Assembly: GCA_947044365.1 (NCBI GenBank) | Contig: OX345636.1 | Location: 36,977,212 to 37,041,211 of the forward strand | Length of the DNA stretch: 64,000 bases | Origin: Petrosia ficiformis | Taxonomy: Eukaryota > Porifera > Demospongiae > Haplosclerida > Petrosiidae | Reading direction: 5' to 3' | Part shown: positions 13,081 through 22,799 of the stretch, one piece after another | Layout: each line of letters begins with the position of its first letter | How positions within the stretch are numbered: the stretch's first letter is position 1 | Program-made: the position numbers and the translations under genes | The notes under the pieces: generated by a model | Databases searched by the model: none | Seen by the model: only the letters and a program-made list of their open reading frames with translations | What the model was told of the DNA's origin: nothing

Positions 13081-13980
13081 AAAGTAGTTATAAACATAAT
13101 TTTGTAGTTTTTCAACACTACTGTAGAGCTAGGATTGGTCTATTCAGTCTCAGCCCAAGGATCCTGATTCAGTTTTGGAGCTTAATGTCCACATCAGCTA
13201 GCTACACACCACTACATCGTCTACTTATTCCAGACCAGATAGACTACGAAAATAAATGCATGTGGATTAGCCAGTCCGTGATTGTTGACTCTCCCTTGAA
13301 GTTGTTTGAGGTAGTTTACTAGTACAAGCAAGATGATTGACATGCTATGTCATATATTTGCTTCATATATGGTCTATTTGTCAATGATGACAGCGGTCCA
13401 CACGTTTAGTTTCACACAGTTTTGTTATAGCCTATTGAAAAGAATGGAATTAAACATATTACATATCATGCCTCCTCCAACGGGGAAGATGAATATTTCA
13501 TTTGTGCTTAAGCCTTTAAGTTTTGCTCCAAGCACTTCAGCAAATGCTTGCCCTATACATGTGAAGGTATAACTCCATGCAGTTGGAACCAACAAATTTA
13601 AAGGTTACAGTAAGTGATTCATTTTCTTTTCTCAGTCTTAATACTTGTTTAACGAGCGCCGTCGGGACGGGACCCTCGCCTACGTGGCAAGGTAATACAA
13701 ACTATAATTTCGAAATATAATATGCCAAAAGATTATAATTATCATTGCTCGTTTGTAACTTTGTATGGTCATATAATAATGAGAATGTTTACTTCAGATT
13801 GTTTAGTTTGTGTATAAAACATATTAAGTCATAAAACTGTACTGGCATGTTAGTTTTTATAATAATATTATAATAGATATAGATATATATATATATATAA
13901 ATTATATAAACTAACATGTCACTACTTATTACTTAGTATGATTATACTAGTCTCTTCCTTGTCTATACTATAAGTCTTAC

Positions 13981-14224
13981 ATTTTAGTCTCTGTATTATC
14001 TGAAAGAAGAAAGAAAGATCCTCAATTCGTCTTGTGAAATATTCCATAGACAGGTCCTCAAAACTGCTGACGTTCGAGTAACGTGCACAGCACATGACTT
14101 TGAAAAATTGAAATAGGCGGAGTTTGAAAGTAATGGAGAATGCTTGGAGCCAGTACTCGATGTTGTAGCAACCACTACCCAAATTTTGTTTGCTTTTATG
14201 TAGTGCTTTGCTAGCGATAGTCAT
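13981..14224 (-). CDS. Possible alternative first exon of the 1427-12826 gene
   Basis: An 81-codon open exon starts with ATG at 14224, with an in-frame TAA 15 bases upstream, and ends in a good GTAAGA donor leaving phase 1. This is exactly the phase needed by the exon at 11288, as is also true of the exon at 12751-12826. The two exons are mutually exclusive by frame, because the nearby acceptors in the second give a stop after this one. Either could be the true start, or the two could be alternative promoters. The peptide is rich in aromatic residues and resembles nothing I recognise. Confidence 0.4.
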
Positions 14225-14560
14225 GATACAGAGTAGTTATGTTTTGATGTGTCCAGATGCCTCCACGAGTCTTCTCAAGTCTGGAAACAGTAACCGTGAG
14301 TTATAAACATTGTGATAACTTTATAACCGAAAGGTTTAAGAAGAATTCCTACGTTATTTTTTTTCCTTGTATAATTTGAAGTCTACGAGTACCCCTTTTG
14401 AAATGTCAATGTTTTTATTTTTCCAGAAAAATTGCTAACACACACAGACAAAACGATTACCGTACCCTTCCGCCTACGCTACGCGGCGAGGGTAAATATA
14501 CAAGCACAAGCACATGCTTTTATAAAAAATGTTTTTAAGCACTATTTGAAGCACTTTTCA

Positions 14561-15012
14561 CCCTTAGAGGACTGATGTCACATATATGTGACATTTCATT
14601 CCTAAATGGTTGGAGTGCACTCAAAATCTTTGTAATTGGTGTCAGGCCTAAATAACGACTACGGGGGGAATTTTAAAGGGGTTGTCTCCTCCTTAATGGG
14701 GGTTGGAAGGGAGCGCCCACGCAAATTGTGGTTTCAGTGACCCCACCCATGCCTCTGGTGGGTACCTGAGGCATTTCCCTTCCTGTAAAACCTGAAATCG
14801 TGGGTGTAGCTGGTGCCAACATGCAGTGGGGTAATTTGTTTGCCCTAGTTCCAGTCAAAAGAGGGGGAGCACTGCATTTGATTATTAATCCTGCGAAGCG
14901 CTTGGGGACTTTTGATTCCCGGTAAGCAAGTTGGTAGAAGTAGTGCTCCGTGTCAGAAAAGGTGGCCAAAATATATGCAATAGAGCCGCCAGTGTTGGTA
15001 ACAGGAAGAGCG
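14561..15012. repeat. Dispersed repeat, copy A of three
   Basis: This begins CCCTTAGAGGACTGATGTC, contains the palindrome ATGTCACATATATGTGACAT, and shares long blocks with copies at 40814-41370 and 50535-51070 (AATTTTAAAGG, GGTTTCAGTGACCCC, TCGTGGGTGTAGCTGGT, GTAAGCAAGTTGGTA). All copies have the same orientation. The minus strand carries an open frame partly conserved among the copies, discussed in the findings. It separates the divergent genes at 14224 (minus) and 15206 (plus). Confidence 0.8.
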
Positions 15013-15027
15013 GGGCATTTTCGGAGG

Positions 15028-16278
15028 CGGGGCAATTTCGGAAACTTTCAATCGTTCTCAGGATTGCTCGCAATTTGTAGCAGTTGAAGGCTCGAAATTT
15101 GGCGTTTGACAAGTGTTTTCTTTGCGCTTTCAGGGAAAAAAGCAGTAGTGATCTTTACCGGAGTTTTCTGTCTTCAAGTAGCTAAGAAAATTACAAGTAT
15201 AAGAAATGAGTTCTCAAAAAATTAATATGTTGAGTTTAAATCTAAAAAAAAAAGTAGCATCACAATTGATCTATGTTTTGAATCAACTGAAATGTACGTA
15301 TACCGCTGAAGTATTTGACGAATGGTTTAAGCGAGTTAATAAGTTGTTTTGTGATTCTAGTATTGAGCCTGAAGTAGTTCTTGATTTCAAGGGAACTGTA
15401 ACTGTTGCAAAAACCACAACTCCAATTCGATTCCAGTTGAGAGGTTATTTTGCACAATTACTCCAAGCCAAGAAGCCTAGCAGCAAATCTACAGACAAAC
15501 GGAAAGTGAAACCAAAGTTTTATGGAGAAGCACTCACTACTGATGATGTATTCCAAAGATTTGAGGAAGAGGAAACTCGAAAAGAAGAAGAAAAGAAAGC
15601 TCGAGCACTGAGAAAAGAAACAAGAGCACAGAGAACTACCACGTCTAACAGAGCTCATGGGAAAGGAAAAGCTAAAGCTACACACAAAAAATCAGTGTGT
15701 TAATATAGCACACCTTAATATGCTCTTTAAATGTCTCCAGTTTTGGTTGCCTAGAAAACAAGCTAAACAATGGAGGAAGAAAGAAATACTAGTCATCAAT
15801 CATAATAGTGATCCTTCTTGCAGTGATACCTCAGAGGAAGACAATGGTGTTTGTGAGGAGTGTGGTGGAATTTATGCCGATGATGATCAAAGAGCAAAAG
15901 AAAAGTGGATGGGTCGTGACACCTGTGATCGATGGTATCACTTTGACTATTTAGGATATAGTTCAATTCCAACTGGAGTATGGTCATGTGACCAGTGTTA
16001 CAATTAAAATCCATTTATATTGTGGATAATATACTACTTTTTTTGTTAAAAACATTTATATTGTTGAATTATAATATTGATGTCAAATACTTCCTGCAGG
16101 GTTAAAACCTGACCTGGCCAAAGTTCATAAAGAGAAGTTTAAGAGCTTTGGTCATTGGCCAATCATGATACATACACACAATAGTTTGATCTCATTACTT
16201 TCATCATTCCAGAAATATTATGCACAATATGTATTATATCTTTTTATGCGAAAGAAAAAAAATACGGAAATTGCCCCG
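15028..16278 (+). mobile_element. Candidate small DNA transposon with 14-bp inverted ends and a PHD-finger gene
   Basis: The left end CGGGGCAATTTCGG (15028-15041) faces CGGAAATTGCCCCG (16265-16278), matching at 12 of 14 positions when inverted. The 1251-bp interval contains one two-exon gene and nothing else. No convincing target duplication was found, so the boundaries are tentative. If real, the gene is either a transposase-associated protein or captured cargo. Confidence 0.5.
15206..16007 (+). CDS. Two-exon gene, protein with degenerate C-terminal PHD-like finger
   Basis: Exon 1 is 15206-15694 (163 codons) and exon 2 is 15741-16007 (88 codons plus stop). They join in phase 0 across a 46-bp GT-AG intron, and without splicing exon 1 stops at once. 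The N-terminal half has no family I recognise and is followed by a highly charged Glu/Lys/Arg segment (EEEETRKEEEKKARAL) and a basic region. Exon 2 holds CEEC, then DTCDRWYHF, then WSCDQC, the spacing of a PHD zinc finger. Two expected cysteines are replaced (GRDTC where GCDTC is usual, FDYLG where FxCLG is usual), so zinc binding is doubtful. It lies within a candidate TIR element, and PHD fingers are common in transposon-encoded proteins. Confidence 0.6.
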
Positions 16279-16443
16279 TCAGCAAACATTTAGTGTCTAA
16301 CAAGTTTGTGTCACCAACTTCTCACCTACCTTACTGCATGTGCAGGAATTTTGTAATTACCAATTTTTTTTTTTTAATTTTGCCAACTTTTTCTGAGCAA
16401 TTCATAATCGGCCACGCATTTTTGTAAATATTATGATAGTGGT

Positions 16444-17214
16444 GGTAGAGTGTAAAATGAGGAATCTAGAATGGATTCTGGACTGGATTCTGGAATGGAC
16501 CAGGCAACTAGACACGTGCAACCGTACCACAGGAGCGCAGAGAAACGAAAGGCTGCAGTCCGATTGTCATTTCTAGCGGAGAAGAAAGTCAGGTAAACAT
16601 GGAGAGGTTAGTATAGAAAGTATATAGTAGTGAGAGAAAGAAATTACGACTATCATCAGGAGCGAAAATCTAGTTTCCGCTCACAATGATGGTAGTAGTT
16701 TATTCCTTTCTTTATGTTTTATTATGCAGCTCAGGTGAACTGGTCTTTACTCCTAAAAGAACATTATTAGTAAAGTTGAAAGGTAATCTGAGTGTAAAAT
16801 ATTAAACATTCCTCCTGCTCCATATGATCTTATAGTTGCTTGTTCTGAAAGGAGGGCTTTCAGAGACTCCAGTGGTACACTTGTTACTCCTCGTAGGGAG
16901 ACTGTTTCACATTATCATGGAAGATTGGAGTGTATTCGAGCAGTAGAACCCAATTTTATTCCAGCTACTCTACGTATTCCTACCGATATTTATAATCAAC
17001 TTCATGCAATTCATCGTGAATACATCTCAAGTGTGTTTAGCATTGGACTGTAAAGTTATGATAACCAACAGTAACATTAATTTCTTATTTATACGAATCA
17101 GTATTGTTTGGGTGATTATTATGATAATTATTACAATAATAATAATTATTAATATTTTACTATCTTGAGTCCAAATCCATGTTCCAGTCCAGAGTCCAGG
17201 TTTTACACTCTACC
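16444..17214 (+). mobile_element. Small TIR element carrying a spliced mini-gene
   Basis: GGTAGAGTGTAAAA at 16444-16457 is exactly inverted at 17201-17214. Both ends continue inward with repeats of GGACTGGA and GGATTCTGGA-like motifs, as in subterminal transposase-binding sites. The 771-bp interval holds one three-exon reading frame. No target duplication was recognised. Confidence 0.65.
16599..17053 (+). CDS. Three-exon 92-residue protein inside a TIR element
   Basis: Exons 16599-16606, 16730-16782 and 16836-17053 join with matching phases (2, then 1) to give 92 codons and a stop. The first exon codes for only two and two-thirds residues. The product is basic, with the segments SGELVFTPKRTLLVKLK and VEPNFIPATLRIPTDIY, and has no cysteine cluster, signal peptide or membrane span. 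I do not recognise the family. A DNA-binding or accessory protein of the element is possible. Confidence rests on the phase consistency and on the frame filling the space between the inverted ends. Confidence 0.5.
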
Positions 17215-17689
17215 TTTTTTTATGAACTCATACTAATTACAAAAGGTGTGGCTGATTACTGACTCTAAGTGGTCTAGATGGTCAAGCAACTGTAAGAGAC
17301 GAGATTTGGTTTATGACTAGGGTAGATGTTGTTGCAGAAGATGGTACAGTAGCCATTTATTTCCAGCAGTTCTATATTAAAGACGTATGGATAGCTGTCC
17401 GTTGATTTTTCCGATCATAGGTGTGTCTGAATTTCATTTTTGCAAGCCAAGACTAAGCAAGCGATCGTTATGAAACTTGTTAATTTTGTTATGCAGGAAT
17501 ATTACAGTTATTACTTAGTATACTTTCTTACTATGGTGTAGTAATTCCAGTTGCAGTGTTAATAATAATAATATAATAATTAAATGGCTGAAAATTAATG
17601 AAATGGAAGTTCGACATAGCTGAATCTTAGTTGTATCGGGAGGATATTCCATTGTAAAGATATACTGATTAGTGACATTATACTTTGCT

Positions 17690-20130
17690 GCAGCTGTGAA
17701 AAGATACAGTTTGGCTTACAGAGGCAGAAAGAGGAAGAAGAATGCATCAGGACAGTAAAAATGGTGATCAACGAGTCTCACAAGCTACAGTTGCAGAGAA
17801 TATCTATCCCATTAAATGCACCCATTCCTGCATATTCTCAAATTGGTACTGATGATGATGATATAGATTTTGATCAGGAAAGCAGCAGTCTGTTCTTTGA
17901 CACTGTGTATTCACTGTCAAGAGAAATCTACGAAACAATGGGAGACAGTCCAATCACCAGTTTTAAAGGCTGTGGTTGAAGGCTGTGCAATGCGATCTAA
18001 TTGTTATTGTTTAAACTGTGATAGCAGAGCAGAGGCATACTGCAAGGACTGTGGAAGTTTAGGGGTGTACTGCATCTCATGTATAAAACTACTCCACACA
18101 AAAAGTTAACTTTACACATGCACTTTTGCCTGGAAGGTAAATGGAATAGCTGTAGTTAAAAAAAAATATTTGCATTCTAGATCTGTTGTTGTAATGATTT
18201 GTTGTTAATCTGTAGGAGGAAGAGTTGAGATATATCCCTTTATGTTTGATGTCAACCGTCAGTTTACCTCATAACTGTTCGTCTCAAAATTACTATCGGC
18301 AAGTTGTATGTTCTAATTATAATTTTTACTTGGAATGCCAAATTGCTGTGCAAAATTTTGTTACTGTACTTGATCTTTTATACAAGAATAAGCAACTGAA
18401 AGTATGTTATACATGTATGCAGGGAAAAATTGGAGGCATGCATACTATAATTATATATATTTCAATTATCTAATGTTTATAGAGTCCAAGACCTATAAAT
18501 TATAGCCATGTTTATTGATAGTTTTGAAGAATACAAGTATAATGTAATTAAGTTTGAATCAAATTAAGTATAATATTAGTTTGTTTTTCTATTAGACATT
18601 ATTAGCAACTTCGATCAGTCAAATATCTTATCCCTCATATAGATGATGGCACTAAATGTCCAGCTTGTTCAACTGCTAAAAAGCATAATACAGATCATAC
18701 TTTTTTTGATTTTGTATTCATATAGCAAGGTAACCCTATGATCATGTATGGATGGAAATTTCAGCCTTTGCAGGAAAGCTTCTGCTTGGACAAGTACTCG
18801 AGATACAATGTTTGTTAGTCAACAAATTATTGATGAAAATGTGCAAACATATCAACAAGAAGGACAGAAACTGAAGGGGTGATTTACTCATTAAATAATA
18901 ATTATCATACTTTTAACATAATTTATAATTATAGGAATCTAATCAATTCTTAGCAGCTAATGCTCTAAGATCCAGTACTAGATATAAAGCACGTGATGAA
19001 ACTGGTATAATTTGAGTTGTCTGCAAACACGAATTTCCTCAACTTTTCGTTTCGGCATGGAGAGATTTTAGTGCAGTTCGTAATATTTGCTGTGTAGATA
19101 TGCCCAGATTTATAGACTGTCCTACATTGTATTTGCTATCGAAGAGCTCCAGAGGAGATACAAAACACACAAAGTTTTGCTGCTTTATGATGTTGCCTGT
19201 ATGCTTAAACATCACCTTCAAGTGAGATGTGTGTAAAGATAAATGAACATACAAGTATTCATTCACACATAAACTTGATTATTTTGCAGCAGAAAAAAAG
19301 ATATGACCTACTGGAATTTTTTGATCTGGCAGTTCCAGTTATGGACACAATACCGACTGCATACCAAGTAACTTTTATGTAATTATGACTAAGTGTTTAA
19401 ATAGTCTTGTATATCTACAGTTGTCTTTTAGTCCACGCTTTTGTGGAGGATTTGGAATGGCTGATGGTGAGGGATGTGAAAGATTATTAGGGCATTTCTT
19501 AGATGATTTGCCAAAACAACAAAAGAAATGAGACCATCTCACAGACTAGACGTACTAACAGATGGTATTATAATTATATTACTATCAGTTATCAACAGAT
19601 CGGCTAGGTAAGTGGAATTACATACATATAAGTTGAGGACCATCTCTGTGAAGACATTATCTTAATCAACAATCAAACAATTCAGTAGAGCCGTCTGTTG
19701 CTTCTACCTCTGTACAATCAGCAACATTGGTAGACCTATACAGATTAGATTCACCAATGTCATCTTACTTCCAAACTCATACTATTTCCCCAAATATTTC
19801 TTCCCATTTATTAATACCCAGAGGACAGCAAGCAAGTAGTGGTATGATAAAATAATCATCATTCATTTGAGTATTGAATGCAAGTCTTATTTCAGATTTC
19901 TCAGATGAAGGTGATGATGACATTATGGAGGAACAAATACGAATTCGTAAACAGCAATTAGAGAAAGATGACCACATGTAGGTACATAATATTTCTATAC
20001 ATGGGTGCCCGACTAGCTACTTCATGCTAATAGGAACTGAGAAAGATTGCGAACAGTTGTAACCTATTATCATTAGAGGATAAAGAATTACTGGATCAAA
20101 TCATTGAGCAACCTTTGTCTGGTATGATCC
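17690..20130 (+). pseudogene. KDZ-superfamily transposase, intron-containing and frameshifted
   Basis: Landmarks of KDZ (Kyakuja-Dileera-Zisupton) transposases appear in order: a CxC cysteine cluster near 18000-18102 (CYCLNC, CKDCG, YCISC, then His), a CPAC near 18650, DGNF near 18747 (first catalytic Asp region), GxxxVCKHEFP near 19020, YDVACMLKHHL near 19185 (second Asp) and GFGMADGEGCERL near 19450 (Glu), followed in another frame by TKEMRPSHRLDVLTD. Acidic and helical C-terminal exons follow at 19680-19840, 19894-19977 and 20033-20121. Several introns look genuine, but stops and frame changes occur near 17975, 18105, 19010 and 19525. So this is a decayed copy, not an active enzyme. It would cut and paste its element through an RNase H-like fold. 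Confidence 0.75.
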
Positions 20131-20718
20131 ATGTCATCATTAAATCACATCACATTCCTTCAGTTTTCTTAATATGAGTTCAAATCTTTTGAAGCAAACT
20201 GATTGTGATTATGATCATAAATTTATATCAAAAATTAAGCAACCATTACAACTGCATTGGTTAACTATAATATCACAAAAAATAATTAATTTAGTTTCCA
20301 ATTTCACACTTTTGAATGACATTCATAAATAAACCTACCCTTTTCAAGCATTACAACACTTCAACCCATTTTTCCAGAGTGTCACTCAAAACCAGGACAT
20401 TAGAAAGTAAACCTTTGATGATATTTTCACTAACTGCATGACAGTGTATTTTGATGTGCTGAGGTCATATTTTGGAAAGTTTTTATATTCTTTGTAGATA
20501 CATCCATTTGTAATTCAAATTTAGTGTTTGTTAAGCTTTTAGATATCCACATACATTATGTAAGTTGTTGTATAACATTAGTACTGGTTGTCATAATTAT
20601 ACATTCATGTTATAACAAAACAACTGAACAACACTGATTTAAGTAGTAACTTAATACTTCGCTTTTTTTTCACTGTGTATTTTTAAAATACTGATACATC
20701 CAAATGAGGACTTATAAT

Positions 20719-21450
20719 TTAGCTACTATAGTGTGCTTCTACGTAATTGAGTATACTAATTGTCTGTATAGCCTTTTGAAGTAAATAATACAAATAAAAT
20801 TCATCACTCAACAATGTTTCAAATTGTTTACCAGTCATTTCTAATAATACAGCATGCAAGCTCAAAGAAACACTTGTCAAACAATGTTTGTAGGGGAAAA
20901 CAAGACTATTTGGGTGACTGATGTGTAAATGATAAAACTTCAATCCATGTTCAATAATATATTATATATTATTCAACATGGAATATCATTTACTCAGCCA
21001 CCCAAGGATGGACATGAGTTTCTATTAAAACATTCTCTGACAGTAAAGAGCAGTACTTTTTGGCAATTTTTGTCATAACACTTTGTACATCTAGATTCCG
21101 TAAGTTTTTGTACAGTTCTGGAAATAGCAAATTGCAACACAAGACCCATGAAATGTTTCTAAAGGACGAAATGACACCAATTGTGCATGTTGACTCCGCT
21201 TCAACAGATATATATAGTACAGCATAGAACAAACATTACGGCAATTAAAATTTCACAGAAATACACACCCTACTCTAATATAAGTGACTGAGCATGTGAA
21301 AAGGGGTCTTATTTGACGGTTTGTTCAAACACTTGTTTTCAGTAGTCTTATAAGATAAACAGCTGAAACTTACAATGCTTGAAGAAACATTGTTGCCCCA
21401 ACTAAATACAAAAGTTTGTTAGCTTTTAGCACAAGATGGCTAAGCTTGAT
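20719..21450 (-). CDS. Possible small gene, unknown function
   Basis: Two minus-strand exons, about 20994-21198 and 20719-20917, join cleanly in phase 2 and end at a TAA. A third segment, 21374-21450 or longer, ends in a GTAAGT donor, but its phase does not fit the next acceptor I can see, so an exon is missing or the gene is broken. The C-terminal peptide is helical, with FETLLSDEFYLYYLLQKA, and unrecognised. It lies between the KDZ remnant and a foldback element. Confidence 0.35.
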
Positions 21451-21570
21451 CTGAAGCATTTGGAATAAAATTGAAAATGAAATAAGGCGCCTTTTCACAC
21501 ACTTGGTTACATTATAGTATATAATATGTATAATATAATAATTATAATGTATAATTATATAATATATATA

Positions 21571-21688
21571 CATTGGTTAACCCAGGGTTTCGAGGGCATT
21601 ATTTCGGCGGTCAATTATACAGCCAGTACAATTGACCTCTTCGGTTATATATAGCCTAATGCAGAGAGAAGCCATGGGTTAACCAATG
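21571..21688. repeat. Foldback element with exact 14-bp ends
   Basis: CATTGGTTAACCCA at 21571-21584 is exactly inverted at 21675-21688. Inner halves are partly palindromic around AATTGACC. Confidence 0.75.
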
Positions 21689-21799
21689 TGTAACGAAGGG
21701 AGCCCTATCACTGGCCAATTCTAAAGTATTTCCTGGGTAATATGTATAATTCTTCAGTGGCTGAATGGTAATGTATTTATTACTTTGTCAGTGTATTTA

Positions 21800-21831
<32 letters not shown>

Positions 21832-22019
21832 GGCTATGTCATGTCATGAGAGCTATATCAGGTTTATAATAATTACATATCAAACCACGGTACATGTATC
21901 ACTGTCGGAAGCTTTGAAGAGTGGAAAGTTCATGACATATATAATTATATATAATAGTCTAGGTATTAAACATTATGTAGATCTATATATATATATATAC
22001 ACATATATATATATATATA

Positions 22020-22262
22020 TATTCCGATACGGGGAAACATCAAAGTAAACCACAGGGATATATATATGATATAGCACCCTGTGGTCAGATATAGCACTGT
22101 GGTCAGCAGATATAGCACTGCGGTCAGATATAGCACCTGCCGTCGAAACAAACTACAAGAAAACAACGCTTGCTTACCTTCTCCAAAGTGCCGACAAATA
22201 AGTAGAAGCATCAGATATCAACAAATGGTTTGTCTTTCGTGATATATATTGGTTATAGCACT
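22020..22262. repeat. Inverted, diverged copy of the 223-bp repeat at 2620
   Basis: Reverse-strand match to the 2620-3066 unit: CACCTGCCGTCGAAACA, GAAAACAACGCTT and CGATACGGGGAAACATCAAAG all have counterparts there. The ATATAGCAC motif is locally repeated four times. Confidence 0.75.
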
Positions 22263-22295
22263 CGTGCTGTGATATAACCTATATATATATATATG

Positions 22296-22430
22296 TAACA
22301 TGTTTCAGAGGTCTATATGCGTTATATAAACCTGCCACGAGGTAAGTTATCACCCGAGGGCATAGCCTGAGGGTGATATCATCCGAGTTGGCAGGTTTAT
22401 ATAACGCATATAGACAGATGAAACATGTTA
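22296..22430. repeat. Foldback element with about 41-bp arms
   Basis: TAACATGTTTC and GTCTATATGCGTTATATAAA on the left are mirrored at 22389-22430. The loop carries a second short palindrome (TTATCACCC against GGGTGATATC). Confidence 0.8.
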
Positions 22431-22595
22431 TATCTGATATATTTTAGAATGAGACTCATACCTTGGATTGTCAAGAGATTGTCATTGAGTCCGTAAGAAA
22501 TCACCGTCGAGTTTCACAAGGTTGATATTTTAAAATAATGAGAAATATAAACTTACACGCCCCATAGAAATGTATGGGTTATGAATCTCATTATA

Positions 22596-22638
<43 letters not shown>

Positions 22639-22799
22639 TATATATATATATATAATATATATAATAATAATAATAGAACTTACTTGGAACTAATTCCAAG
22701 ATCTTCTGTGACCTTGGTCATAATTTTCAATATAAACACTTTGTAGACCCTGGTCAAATGCTTCCCTTAATAAAAATAGATTCACGTTCAGCCATTAGT

